NCBI RefSeq assembly: GCF_039522585.1
Contig: NZ_BAAADR010000001.1
From: Bisbaumannia salifodinae
Lineage (GTDB): Bacteria > Pseudomonadota > Gammaproteobacteria > Pseudomonadales > Halomonadaceae
Strand: one strand, 5' to 3'
Length of the DNA: 64,000 nucleotides
Under the pieces are notes generated by a model. That model searched no databases, was not told the origin of the DNA, and saw nothing but the letters and a program-made list of their open reading frames with translations. Position 1 is the first letter of the stretch, and each line of letters opens with the position of its first letter. A program made the translations under genes and the position numbers. Below are positions 1-8,390 of the stretch, piece after piece.

Positions 1-75
1 CCTCAAGCTGGTGTCATCGTGCAAAGCCTGCTGTGCCACCAGCAGCTTGAACCTCTCGCCGTATCGCTTCTTCAT
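1..75 (-). CDS. IS3-family transposase OrfA, N-terminal fragment
   Basis: Only the first 25 codons are visible, beginning MKKRYGERFKLLVAQQAL. This is the usual opening of the small helix-turn-helix OrfA of IS3/IS911-type elements, which binds the element ends. The identification rests on that short N-terminus plus the terminal inverted repeat just upstream. Nothing can be said about whether the transposase is intact. Confidence 0.7.
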   Translation of the reverse strand, partial: MKKRYGERFKLLVAQQALHDDTSLR

Positions 76-126
76 AAAAACACCCCGAAGGTTGGATTGG
101 GTGTCCAACTTTCGGGGTGCAGTTCA
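1..126 (-). mobile_element. IS3-family insertion sequence, 5' end only (cut by window edge)
   Basis: The stretch at 101-126, read on the minus strand, is TGAACTGCACCCCGAAAGTT followed by GGACAC. This closely resembles the terminal inverted repeat of many IS3-family elements. Inside it, 73-75 is the start codon of an OrfA-like transposase reading out of the window. The inner copy of the CACCCCGAA motif at 81-90 can pair with the terminal repeat to form a hairpin over the leader. The other end and any target duplication lie outside the window. The element sits 42 bp beyond the ihfA stop, so it does not interrupt that gene. Confidence 0.75.
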
Positions 127-167
127 GTTTGCACTGCCGGGGCCTTGTCATGAACGGAGCCAGTACA

Positions 168-473
168 TCAGACGTCCGGGGTACCCTCGAAACCACCTAC
201 GCGGCTCTTGAGCTTCTGTCCCGGACGAAAGGTCACCACCCGTCGCGCCGAGATCGGAATCTCCTCGCCGGTCTTGGGATTGCGACCCGGCCGTTCCCGC
301 TTGTCGCGCAGGTCGAAGTTGCCGAAGCCCGACAGCTTGACCTGCTCGTTCTCCCGCAGGCAACCGCGGATCTCCTCGAAGAAGGTTTCCACCATCGCCT
401 TGGCATCCCTCTTGGAGAGCCCCAGCTCCACATGCAGGTGTTCGGCGAGTTCCGCCTTGGTCAATGCTCCCAT
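168..473 (-). CDS. ihfA: Integration host factor subunit alpha
   Basis: This 101-residue protein is the alpha subunit of IHF, the heterodimeric nucleoid protein that bends DNA at specific sites. It has the HU/IHF fold: N-terminal helices (about 1-45), then the beta-ribbon arms with GRNPKTGE at 63-70, whose proline (about 66) intercalates into the minor groove. The C-terminus (TFRPGQKLKSRV) is typical. A longer reading frame exists upstream, but the ATG at 471-473 is preceded by AGGGAG at good spacing and gives the normal family length (E. coli 99). It lies 50 bp downstream of pheT, as in the E. coli pheST-ihfA order, and is probably cotranscribed. Confidence 0.97.
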   Translation of the reverse strand: MGALTKAELAEHLHVELGLSKRDAKAMVETFFEEIRGCLRENEQVKLSGFGNFDLRDKRERPGRNPKTGEEIPISARRVVTFRPGQKLKSRVGGFEGTPDV

Positions 474-523
474 GGTCACTCCCTCGTGCTGGACGTCGCG
501 CCCTCGCTCCGTGTCCATCGGCG

Positions 524-2905
524 TCAGCCTCGCAGCCTGGCGCCGAAGCGCGACCCGGACTCGGCCACGATCGCATCGACTAACTGATTGATTTCATCAT
601 CATTCAGCGTGCGCGAAGGATGCTGCCAGGTCAAGCCCAGGGCGACACTCTTGTGCCCCGGCTCGACGCCCTTGCCCTGATAGACGTCGAACAGACGCAG
701 CTCCTGGAGCCAGTCGCCTGCCTGTTCCCGCAGGCAGTCGAGCAGTGCCTGGATCGGCAGGTCGTCGGCTACCAGGAAGGCCAGGTCGCGGCGTACCTCC
801 GGATAGCGGGAGAGCGGCGTAAAGGCCGGCAGCTTGCCGTGGGTCAGCGCATCGAGGCGCACCTCGAAGAGCACCGCATCCGCCTTGAGGCCCAGGCTCG
901 CCTTGACCGCGGGGTGCAGGGTGCCGATCCAGCCGGCCTCCTCGCCGCGATGCAGGATCCGCGCGCTCTGCCCCGGATGCAGGGCACTGTGAGTCGCCGG
1001 CTCGAAGCGCCAGGCCTCGGGCTCGCCGCCGAGTGCCAGCAGGCTCTCCAGGTCGCCCTTGAGGTCGAAGAAATCGACCTTCTCCTTGGCGCCGCACCAG
1101 CCCTCCGGCTCGCGACTGCCGCTGACCAGGCCGCCCAGCATGGGGATCTGGTGCAGGTCATCCAGCTCGCCGCGGAACACCAGGCCGCTCTCGAACAGCC
1201 GCACCCGACTCTGCTGGCGGTTGAGGTTATGCTCGAAGGCCTTGATCAGCCCCGGGAAGAGACTCGCCCGCATCACCGCCATATCGCTGGAGATGGGGTT
1301 GGCCAGCCGCGGCGAGACCGCCTCGGGCAGCAGGGTCGCCTGCAGCTCCGGGGCCACGAAGCTGTAGGTGATGGCCTCCTGGTAACCACGAGCCACCAGC
1401 TGACGACGCAGCCGCGCCAGCGGCTGACGGCTCTCGCCATCGGGGCGCAGCGCCAGGCGCGCCGCCGGACGGCGCACCGGCAGGCGGTTGTAGCCGTAGA
1501 CCCGCGCCACCTCCTCGATCAGGTCCTCCTCGATGGCGACATCGAAGCGCCAGGAGGGCACCTCGGCTTCCCAGCCCGCTTCGACGGCATCCACCGCCAG
1601 GCCCAGGCGGGTCAGGATTTCCGCCACCTCGGCGTCGTCCAGCTCGAGTCCCAGGGCCTGGCTGAGGCGCGCCTTGCGCAGGGTCACGCGGCGCTCGGCG
1701 GGCAGATGGGCGGGGCTTGCCGCCTCCACCACCGGGCCCGGCTCGCCGCCGACGATCTCCAGCAGCAGTTGGGTCGCCCGCTCCATGGCACGCCGCGCCA
1801 GGGTCGGATCGACACCCCGCTCGAAGCGGTGGGAGGCATCGGTATGCAGGCCATAGGAGCGCGCCTGGCCGGCCACCGCGAGCTGGGTGAAGAAGGCCGA
1901 TTCCAGGAAGATATCCCGGGTCTCGGCATTGACGCCGGAGTGCTCGCCACCCATCACGCCGGCGATGGCCAGGGGGCCGCGGCCATCGGCAATCACCAGG
2001 GTCTCGCCGCGCAGGGTGATCTCCTGGCCGTCCAGCAGCACCAGGCGCTCGCCTTCCCGGGCCAGGCGCACCTGGATGCCTTCATGGAGGTTGGCGCGAT
2101 CGAAGGCGTGCAGGGGCTGGCCCAGCTCGAGCATCACATAGTTGGTGATATCCACCACCGCATCGATGCTGCGCACGCCGCTACGCCGCAGCCGCTCCAC
2201 CATCCACAGCGGGGTCGGCGCGGTGACGTCGACGCCCTTGATCAGCCGGCCCAGGTAGCGGGGGCAGCGCTCGGGGTCGCTCACCGCCACCGGGAAGGTC
2301 TCCTGGTGGGTATCGGCCACCGGCGCCTCGTCAGGCCCCTCCACCGCCAGGCGGTTGAGGACGCCGACTTCCCGGGCCAGGCCCTGGAGGCTCAGGCAAT
2401 CGCCGCGGTTGGGGGTCAGATCCACCTCGATGGTGTGATCGTCGAGGCCCATATAGGCGCGGAAGTCCTCGCCCGCCGGGGCGTCCGCGGGCAGCACCAG
2501 GATCCCGGCGGAGGTCTCCTCGGCCAGTCCCAGCTCGGAGGCGGAGCAGATCATGCCGTGGGAGGCCTGGCCGCGCAGCTTGGCCTTCTTGATCTTGAAG
2601 TCGCCTGGCAGCAGGGCGCCGACCCGGGCGAAGACGATCTTCTGGCCGGCGGCCACATTGGGGGCCCCACACACCACCTGCACCGGCTCATCGCCGCCGT
2701 CATTGACCAGGCAGACATTCAGCTTGTCGGCGTCCGGGTGCTGGGTCTTCTCGACGACTTCGGCCACCACCACGCCGGTGAAGCCAGGCGCCACCGGCTC
2801 CACGGCATCCACTTCCAGGCCGGCCATGGTGATCTGATCGGCCAGCGCCTGGGTCGCCACGCTGGGAGAGACCCACTCGCGCAGCCACTGTTCGGAAAAT
2901 TTCAT
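524..2905 (-). CDS. pheT: Phenylalanine--tRNA ligase beta subunit
   Basis: This is the beta subunit of the (alpha-beta)2 phenylalanyl-tRNA synthetase, which charges tRNA-Phe in the cytoplasm. Its 793 residues match the family (E. coli 795). The order fits: an N-terminal EMAP/tRNA-binding domain (about 40-150), the B3/B4 editing region, B5, the catalytic-like core, and a C-terminal ferredoxin-fold anticodon-binding domain (about the last 95 residues). The ATG at 2903-2905 lies 30 bp after the pheS stop. Nothing looks broken. Confidence 0.98.
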   Translation of the reverse strand: MKFSEQWLREWVSPSVATQALADQITMAGLEVDAVEPVAPGFTGVVVAEVVEKTQHPDADKLNVCLVNDGGDEPVQVVCGAPNVAAGQKIVFARVGALLPGDFKIKKAKLRGQASHGMICSASELGLAEETSAGILVLPADAPAGEDFRAYMGLDDHTIEVDLTPNRGDCLSLQGLAREVGVLNRLAVEGPDEAPVADTHQETFPVAVSDPERCPRYLGRLIKGVDVTAPTPLWMVERLRRSGVRSIDAVVDITNYVMLELGQPLHAFDRANLHEGIQVRLAREGERLVLLDGQEITLRGETLVIADGRGPLAIAGVMGGEHSGVNAETRDIFLESAFFTQLAVAGQARSYGLHTDASHRFERGVDPTLARRAMERATQLLLEIVGGEPGPVVEAASPAHLPAERRVTLRKARLSQALGLELDDAEVAEILTRLGLAVDAVEAGWEAEVPSWRFDVAIEEDLIEEVARVYGYNRLPVRRPAARLALRPDGESRQPLARLRRQLVARGYQEAITYSFVAPELQATLLPEAVSPRLANPISSDMAVMRASLFPGLIKAFEHNLNRQQSRVRLFESGLVFRGELDDLHQIPMLGGLVSGSREPEGWCGAKEKVDFFDLKGDLESLLALGGEPEAWRFEPATHSALHPGQSARILHRGEEAGWIGTLHPAVKASLGLKADAVLFEVRLDALTHGKLPAFTPLSRYPEVRRDLAFLVADDLPIQALLDCLREQAGDWLQELRLFDVYQGKGVEPGHKSVALGLTWQHPSRTLNDDEINQLVDAIVAESGSRFGARLRG

Positions 2906-2935
2906 GACGAATCCTGTGTTGAGCGGTCCGGGTTA

Positions 2936-3955
2936 TCAGGCGAACTGGCGCAGGAAGCGCAGGTCGTTGTCGAAGAACAGCCGCAGGTCGTTGACCCCGT
3001 AGCGCAGCATGGCCAGGCGCTCGGCGCCCATGCCGAAGGCGAAGCCGGTGTAACGCTCGGCGTCGATGCCCGAGTGACGGAACACCTCCGGGTGCACCAT
3101 GCCGCAGCCCATCACCTCCAGCCAGCCGCTGTGGCCACACACCCGGCAGCCCTCGCCACTGCACATCACGCACTGGATATCCACCTCGGCGGAGGGCTCG
3201 GTGAAGGGAAAGTAGGAGGGCCGGAAGCGCACCGAGAGGTCGTCCCGCTCGAAGAAGGCGTGGAGGAAGTCCTCGATGGTGCCCTTGAGGTCGGCGAAGC
3301 TGACGTCCTCGTCCACCAGCAGCCCTTCCACCTGATGGAACATGGGGGTATGGGTCAGGTCCGAGTCGCTGCGATAGACCCGCCCCGGGCAGACGATGCG
3401 GATGGGCAGCTTGCCCTCCTTCATGGTGCGCACCTGCACCGGCGAGGTATGGGTGCGCAGCAGCCGGGTGGCATCGAAGTAGAAGGTATCCGCCATGCCC
3501 CGGGCCGGGTGGTGAGCGGGGATATTGAGGGCCTCGAAGTTATGGTAATCGTCTTCGATCTCCGGCCCCACGGCCACGTCATAGCCGATGCGGGTGAAGA
3601 GCCCCTCGATGCGCTCCAGGGTGCGGGTCACCGGATGCAGGCTGCCCTGGGGCTGGCCACGCCCGGGCAGGGTCACGTCCAGGCGCTCCGCCGCCAGGCG
3701 CGCCTCCAGGGCGGCCTTCTCCAGACTCGCCTTGCGCGACTCCAGCTCGCCGGCGAGCTCCTGCTTGGCCTGGTTGATGCGTTCGCCCGCCGCCGGACGC
3801 TCCTCGGCGGAGAGCTTGCCGAGGCCCTTGAGCAGGGCGGTGATCTCACCCTTCTTGCCCAGGTAGTGCACCCGCACCTCATCCAGGGCCTGGACAGTAT
3901 CGGCCTGCTCGATGGCGCGGCGGGCCTCGGCGACCAGAGTGGGAAGATGATCCAT
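2936..3955 (-). CDS. pheS: Phenylalanine--tRNA ligase alpha subunit
   Basis: This is the catalytic alpha subunit of phenylalanyl-tRNA synthetase, 339 residues (E. coli 327). An N-terminal coiled-coil (about 1-85) binds tRNA. The class II core ends with motif 3, GMGAERLAMLRYG, near 310-322. A CVMC...C.VCG cysteine group near 250-265 is family-typical. It sits directly upstream of pheT. A strong terminator-like hairpin lies between rplT and this gene, so expression may be controlled by attenuation or by a separate promoter. Confidence 0.98.
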   Translation of the reverse strand: MDHLPTLVAEARRAIEQADTVQALDEVRVHYLGKKGEITALLKGLGKLSAEERPAAGERINQAKQELAGELESRKASLEKAALEARLAAERLDVTLPGRGQPQGSLHPVTRTLERIEGLFTRIGYDVAVGPEIEDDYHNFEALNIPAHHPARGMADTFYFDATRLLRTHTSPVQVRTMKEGKLPIRIVCPGRVYRSDSDLTHTPMFHQVEGLLVDEDVSFADLKGTIEDFLHAFFERDDLSVRFRPSYFPFTEPSAEVDIQCVMCSGEGCRVCGHSGWLEVMGCGMVHPEVFRHSGIDAERYTGFAFGMGAERLAMLRYGVNDLRLFFDNDLRFLRQFA

Positions 3956-4007
3956 CCGTTGCGCTCCGAATGTGCCGCCACGGAATCGGCCCCCATGGCG
4001 GTCAGAT

Positions 4008-4042
4008 AAAAAAACAGGGGAAGAGCGGCTGCTCTTCCCCTG
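4008..4042 (-). terminator. Intrinsic terminator or attenuator between rplT and pheS
   Basis: On the minus strand a perfect 12-bp stem (CAGGGGAAGAGC pairing with GCTCTTCCCCTG, 4-nt loop) is followed at once by seven U residues. It is preceded by a second, imperfect hairpin (CAGGAA/TTCCTG, about 4046-4086). E. coli pheST is controlled by attenuation using the pheM leader peptide. No ATG-started Phe-rich leader is visible here, although a GTG-started frame of about 31 codons runs through the hairpin and ends with Phe codons. Confidence 0.8.
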
Positions 4043-4100
4043 GAACCTTCGCAGGAACGCCCCACCAATAAGGCGGGACCTTCCTGTGGGTCGGTCTCAC

Positions 4101-4454
4101 TTACTGGGCAGCCTTGGCCTTCTCGACGATGGCGGCAAAGGCGGCTTTTTCGTGAACCGCGAGATCGGCCAGCACCTTACGGTCGATCTCGATGCCTGCC
4201 TGCTTGAGGCCGGCGATGAAGCGGCTGTAGGACAGGCCGTTCTGACGGGAAGCGGCGTTGATACGCGCGATCCACAGGGCACGGAACTGACGCTTGCGCT
4301 GACGACGGTCGCGATAGGCGTACTGACCGGCCTTGATGACGGCCTGCTTGGCGACGCGGAAGACCCGCGAACGGGCACCGTAGTAACCCTTGGCCTGCTT
4401 CAGAATCTTCTTGTGACGGCGACGTGCGACGACACCACGCTTGACACGAGTCAT
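4101..4454 (-). CDS. rplT: 50S ribosomal protein L20
   Basis: A 117-residue, highly basic protein starting MTRVKRGVVARRRHKK, which is diagnostic for L20, a 23S rRNA-binding protein needed for early 50S assembly. AGGAGA stands before the ATG. It follows rpmI in the conserved infC-rpmI-rplT order. In E. coli L20 also represses translation of its own operon by binding mRNA in the infC-rpmI region. Confidence 0.99.
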   Translation of the reverse strand: MTRVKRGVVARRRHKKILKQAKGYYGARSRVFRVAKQAVIKAGQYAYRDRRQRKRQFRALWIARINAASRQNGLSYSRFIAGLKQAGIEIDRKVLADLAVHEKAAFAAIVEKAKAAQ

Positions 4455-4492
4455 GGCTTTCTCCTGACGTTAAAAATGGTCGACCAAAAGGC

Positions 4493-4687
4493 TTACAGAT
4501 TCGGCAGCATGCGCTGAATCAGGGCCTTGTCGGCGTCGTGGATCTGCTTCATCCCACGCAGCTGACGCTTACGCTTGGTGGACTTCTTGGTCAGGATGTG
4601 GCTACGGAAGGACTGCTTGTGCTTGAAGCCGTTGGCAGTCTTCTTGAAGCGCTTGGCCGCGCCGCTGTTGCTCTTGATCTTCGGCAT
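4493..4687 (-). CDS. rpmI: 50S ribosomal protein L35
   Basis: A 64-residue basic protein (MPKIKSNSGAAKRFKKT) with the signature of L35, a small 50S component. It sits 38 bp upstream of rplT and about 107 bp downstream of infC. Length and sequence are ordinary for the family. Confidence 0.99.
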   Translation of the reverse strand: MPKIKSNSGAAKRFKKTANGFKHKQSFRSHILTKKSTKRKRQLRGMKQIHDADKALIQRMLPNL

Positions 4688-4731
4688 GAGGGAGAACTCC
4701 GCTCGAAATTTTTCATAAAACCCAAGGCCGA

Positions 4732-4757
4732 CCCTCGCCTCCCGGGGGAAGCGAGGG
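4732..4757 (-). promoter_or_regulatory. Hairpin in the infC-rpmI leader, possible L20 control region
   Basis: In the 107-nt gap before rpmI the transcript can form a CCCTCGC/GCGAGGG stem with a C-rich loop, followed by an AU-rich stretch leading to the rpmI ribosome-binding site. In E. coli, structures in this region bind L20 and repress rpmI-rplT translation. The role here is inferred from position only. Confidence 0.4.
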
Positions 4758-4794
4758 CCCGTTAGCTTGCCTGTGGATCACTTCTTGTCGACGA

Positions 4795-5334
4795 TCACTT
4801 CTTCTTGGGGGCAAGAATCATGATCATCTGGCGCCCTTCCATCTTCGGGAAGGACTCCACGCTACCGATCTCCTCGAGATCGGCGGCGATCCGTTCCATC
4901 AGCTTGCGGCCGATGTCCTGGTGGGCCATCTCACGGCCCCGGAAACGCAGGGTCACCTTGCCCTTGTCGCCCCCTTCGAGGAAACGGGTCAGGTTCTTCA
5001 GCTTGACCTGATAGTCACCCTCGTCGGTGCCGGGTCGGAACTTGACCTCTTTGACCTGGATCTGCTTGGTCTTCTTCTTCTGTGCCGCCTTCTGCTTCTT
5101 CTGCTCGAAGACGAACTTGCCGTAATCCATGATCTTGCAGACGATGGGGTCGGCATTGGAGATCTGTACGAGGTCGAGACCCGCGGCTTCGGCCTTCTCC
5201 AGGGCTTCCTGGGTGGAGACGATGCCCAGCTGTTCGCCATCGGCATCGATGAGGCGAACCTGGTCTTCGGTGATACGCTCGTTCATGGGCGGACGCTTGT
5301 CCTGGACGCGCCCTCGCTGATTATTACGCTTGAT
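4795..5334 (-). CDS. infC: Translation initiation factor IF-3, non-canonical AUC start
   Basis: IF-3 prevents premature 50S joining and discriminates against poor start codons. The first ATG in frame (5284-5286) would give 163 residues and lack the basic N-terminal segment. Sixteen codons upstream is ATC (5332-5334), with GGAG eight bases before it; starting there adds (M)KRNNQRGRVQDKRPP and gives 179 residues, against 180 in E. coli. E. coli infC starts with the rare AUU codon, which lets IF-3 repress its own synthesis, so an AUC start fits known biology. N- and C-domains (FRPGTDEGDYQVK; GREMAHQ) and the LAPKKK end are intact. Confidence 0.93.
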   Translation of the reverse strand: MKRNNQRGRVQDKRPPMNERITEDQVRLIDADGEQLGIVSTQEALEKAEAAGLDLVQISNADPIVCKIMDYGKFVFEQKKQKAAQKKKTKQIQVKEVKFRPGTDEGDYQVKLKNLTRFLEGGDKGKVTLRFRGREMAHQDIGRKLMERIAADLEEIGSVESFPKMEGRQMIMILAPKKK

Positions 5335-5365
5335 CGCTAAATCTCCGTTCTGAGTGACGTTGTCA

Positions 5366-7264
5366 TTATAACCCCTCGGCGGTCAGCCGAGCGAGCAGGT
5401 CATCGACCTTTATGCTGCCGAGATCCTCGCCACTGCGGGTACGCACGGCAACAGCGTCGGATTCGACTTCCTTATCCCCCACCACCAAGAGGTAGGGAAC
5501 CTTCTGCAACGTATGCTCACGGATTTTAAAGCCGATCTTCTCGTTCCTCAAGTCCGCCTTGGCCCGGGCGCCGATTTTCTGCAGGCGCTGCTCGAGATCG
5601 AGCGCATAGTCACGCTGGGCATCGGTGATATTGAGGATCGCCACCTGCTGGGGCGCCAGCCACAGCGGCATGGCCCCGGCATAGTGCTCGATCAGGATGC
5701 CGATGAATCGCTCCATCGACCCGACGATGGCCCGATGCAGCATCACCGGGGCACGCCGATCGCCTTCTTCGGTGACATACTGGGCGCCCAGTCGCGTGGG
5801 CATCATGAAGTCGACCTGCATGGTGCCGACCTGCCACTCGCGCCCCAGGCAGTCGCGCATATGATACTCGATCTTGGGGCCATAGAAGGCGCCCTCGCCC
5901 GGCAACTCCTCCCACTCGACGTCACAGGCCGTCAGGGCGCTGCGCAGGGCATCCTCGGCGCGATCCCAGGTCTCGTCCTCGCCCAGGCGCTTGTCCGGAC
6001 GCAGGGCCAGCTTCACGGCAATCTCGTCGAATCCGAAGTCACCATACACCTGCTGTGCCTGGCGGTGAAAACGGGTGACCTCCGACTCGACCTGCTCCTC
6101 GGTGCAGAAGACATGACCATCGTCCTGGGTGAAGGCGCGCACCCGCATGATACCGTGCAGTGCACCGGAGGGCTCATTGCGATGGCAGCCGCCAAACTCG
6201 CCATAACGCACCGGCAGCTCGCGGTAGCTTCTCAATCCGGAATTGAACACCTGCACGTGTCCGGGGCAGTTCATCGGCTTGAGCGCATACTCATGCTTTT
6301 CCGATTCGGTGAAGAACATGCCATCGGCATAGTTGTCCCAGTGGCCGGACTTCTTCCACAGCGAGACATCCATGACCTGGGGACAGCGGATCTCCTGGTA
6401 TCCGCCATCCTTGTAGACCTGACGCATGTACTGCTCGACCACCTGCCACATCGTCCAGCCACGCGGGTGCCAGAAGACCATGCCCGGTGCCTCTTCCTGC
6501 ATGTGGAACAGGTCGAGCTTGCGCGCCAGCTTGCGATGATCGCGCTTCTCGGCCTCCTCGATACGCTTGAGGTAGGCCTTGAGCGCCTTCTTGTCGCCCC
6601 AGGCGGTGCCGTAGATACGGGTCAGCATCGGCTTGGAGGCGTCGCCCCGCCAGTAGGCGCCGGCCAGCTTGGTCAGCTTGAAGGCCTTGAGGTGCCGGGT
6701 ATTGGGCACATGGGGCCCACGACACATGTCGGTATATTCTTCGTGGTGATAGAGGCGGATGGTCTCGCCCTCGGGAATCTCGCGGACGATCTCCTCCTTG
6801 TAGGGCTCGTCGCGATGCAGGAAGGTGAGCATCGCCTTGTCGCGATCCACGTACTCGCGAACCACATCGTAGTCCGTGTCGATCAGCGCCTTCATGCGCT
6901 TCTCGATGGCCTCGAGGTCCTCCGGGGTCACCGAGCGGCCGAAATCCACGTCGTAATAGAAGCCGTCGTCGATCACCGGGCCGATGGCCATCTTGGCCTC
7001 GGGATAGAGCTGCTTGACGGCATGCCCGATCAGGTGGGCGCAGGAGTGGCGAATCACCTCGAGCCCTTCGGGATCGCGGGCGGTGAGAATGGCCACCTCG
7101 GCATCACGGTCGATCACATCGGCGGCATCCACGGCGACGCCGTCGATCTTGCCGGCCACACAGGCCTTGGCCAGGCCGGGGCCGATGGATTCGGCGAGCT
7201 CCATCACCGAGAGGGGGGCATCGAAGGACTTCTGGGTGCCGTCGGGCAGAGTAACGATGGGCAT
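5366..7264 (-). CDS. thrS: Threonine--tRNA ligase
   Basis: Class II synthetase charging tRNA-Thr, 632 residues (E. coli 642). The TGS domain fills about 1-62. The editing domain starts with HSCAH at 73-77, the metal-type motif that clears Ser-tRNA-Thr. The catalytic core carries the zinc-ligand cysteine in MNCPGH and motif 2 in RNEPSGALHGIMRVRAF, and the C-terminal anticodon-binding domain follows. It heads the thrS-infC-rpmI-rplT-pheS-pheT-ihfA order, with only 31 bp to the infC AUC codon. The 245-bp upstream gap may hold the promoter and a translational operator; I did not identify one. Confidence 0.99.
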   Translation of the reverse strand: MPIVTLPDGTQKSFDAPLSVMELAESIGPGLAKACVAGKIDGVAVDAADVIDRDAEVAILTARDPEGLEVIRHSCAHLIGHAVKQLYPEAKMAIGPVIDDGFYYDVDFGRSVTPEDLEAIEKRMKALIDTDYDVVREYVDRDKAMLTFLHRDEPYKEEIVREIPEGETIRLYHHEEYTDMCRGPHVPNTRHLKAFKLTKLAGAYWRGDASKPMLTRIYGTAWGDKKALKAYLKRIEEAEKRDHRKLARKLDLFHMQEEAPGMVFWHPRGWTMWQVVEQYMRQVYKDGGYQEIRCPQVMDVSLWKKSGHWDNYADGMFFTESEKHEYALKPMNCPGHVQVFNSGLRSYRELPVRYGEFGGCHRNEPSGALHGIMRVRAFTQDDGHVFCTEEQVESEVTRFHRQAQQVYGDFGFDEIAVKLALRPDKRLGEDETWDRAEDALRSALTACDVEWEELPGEGAFYGPKIEYHMRDCLGREWQVGTMQVDFMMPTRLGAQYVTEEGDRRAPVMLHRAIVGSMERFIGILIEHYAGAMPLWLAPQQVAILNITDAQRDYALDLEQRLQKIGARAKADLRNEKIGFKIREHTLQKVPYLLVVGDKEVESDAVAVRTRSGEDLGSIKVDDLLARLTAEGL

Positions 7265-7463
7265 TACAGTTCCTTAACGCGCAGTGGTGGGCCATACCAG
7301 GGCTCACGTGTCGCAGGTCGAGAGAATGGGGGTGCGTTCGGGTCATCGGGGCGCCCCCACCATGGGCGACGACCGACCGGCAATTACCGGCGGCACCGAG
7401 GACACGAAGGGAAAGAACTTTAGCAGATCGAGATGGCCTTGTGCCATCGACACCGAACGAAAC

Positions 7464-7485
7464 AGGGGTGCCCGAGGGCACCCCT
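7464..7485 (-). terminator. Terminator hairpin after the OmpA-like gene
   Basis: A 9-10-bp inverted repeat (AGGGGTGCCC/GGGCACCCCT, 2-nt centre) lies about 25 bp past the stop of the lipoprotein gene. It is followed on the minus strand by a weak U-rich stretch (GTTTCGTT). Confidence 0.6.
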
Positions 7486-7509
7486 GAGATCATGGCGAGA
7501 GCGGTGTGC

Positions 7510-8184
7510 TTAGTTCAGCACATCCAGCTCGACGCGACGGTTCTCGGCGCGGCCGGCGTCGGTCTCGTTGCTGGCCACCGGACGCTCTTCGCCGAAGCCA
7601 CGGGCCACCAGACGGTTGCCTGCGACGCCGCGGGAGATCAGGTAATCACGCACCGAGTCGGCACGACGCTGGGACAGACCCAGGTTGTACTGATCGGACC
7701 CCCTGGAGTCGGTGTGGCCGGCGATATGCACGCGAATATCCTGGCTACGCTCGTTTTCGGTCAGGCGGCGAGCCACGTCGTCCAGGGTGTGGCGGGCGGC
7801 CGGGGTCAGCTCGGAGGAGTCGAAGGCGAAGTTGACTTCGCTGGACAGCACCACCGGCTCGAATTCCGGCACTTCGGGTTCCGGCGCGGGCTCCGGCATC
7901 GGGGCCGGCTCGGCCACCGGCTCCGGGGAGTGATCGGCACACAGCAGGGCACCGATGGTGGCCCCGGCGGTGGAACCGACGGCGACCCCGGTATCCTCGT
8001 CGGAGTCGCTGCTGGTGGCGTAACCGATGCTGCCACCGATCAGGCCGCCGGCGATACCACAGACCAGGGGTTCCTGGTACCAGGCGCGATCGGAGGCGCT
8101 CGGATTGCTGCCGGAGGAGGCACAGCCGGAGAGGCCGAGGGCCAGGGCGGAACCGAGCAGCAGACCAGTCGTTGATTTTTTCAT
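7510..8184 (-). CDS. OmpA-family outer-membrane lipoprotein
   Basis: A 224-residue protein with a lipoprotein signal (MKKSTTGLLLGSALALGLSGC; lipobox LSGC, lipidated Cys about 21). Next comes a glycine-zipper-like segment (GIAGGLIGGSIGYA, then GSTAGATIGALLC), a Pro/Glu-rich linker, and a C-terminal OmpA peptidoglycan-binding domain with GHTDSRGSDQYNLGLSQRRA. The domain should anchor the outer membrane to diaminopimelate in the cell wall. The frame extends upstream to 8283, but ATG 8182-8184 follows GGAGTCTTAC and starts exactly at the signal peptide. It resembles YiaD-like proteins more than Pal, because of the glycine-rich segment. Confidence 0.88.
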   Translation of the reverse strand: MKKSTTGLLLGSALALGLSGCASSGSNPSASDRAWYQEPLVCGIAGGLIGGSIGYATSSDSDEDTGVAVGSTAGATIGALLCADHSPEPVAEPAPMPEPAPEPEVPEFEPVVLSSEVNFAFDSSELTPAARHTLDDVARRLTENERSQDIRVHIAGHTDSRGSDQYNLGLSQRRADSVRDYLISRGVAGNRLVARGFGEERPVASNETDAGRAENRRVELDVLN

Positions 8185-8214
8185 GTAAGACTCCTTCTTT
8201 GACGCAGTGCTAGT

Positions 8215-8226
8215 CGTCACGTGACG
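8215..8226. promoter_or_regulatory. Palindrome upstream of the OmpA-like gene
   Basis: CGTCACGTGACG is a perfect 12-bp palindrome about 30 bp upstream of the start codon. It could be an operator in the promoter/leader region. No matching regulator is adjacent, so the role is open. Confidence 0.3.
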
Positions 8227-8390
8227 CACAAAACGAATTCCCGAAAACAGTGACGAGAATCCGAAAAGGGAAGCCGCAACCACGCAGCATTCCTTTGCAA
8301 AGTAAACACATCGACACTAAATCGGCCAGTGCTTATACGCATGTTTTATCATCTCATGACGCCCCTGGGCTGCCAAGTGGCGATGCGCAT

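Noticed and set aside
620..4009. A 1129-codon plus-strand frame opposite pheT and pheS, plus a 1222-codon one at 15929-19597
   Set aside because: Both are antisense shadows in high-GC DNA; they are Gln/His/Gly-rich and lie wholly over well-identified minus-strand genes.
4042..4103. A GTG-started leader peptide before pheS
   Set aside because: It is not Phe-rich before the hairpin, has no good ribosome-binding site and overlaps the terminator; I kept it only as a possibility in the finding.
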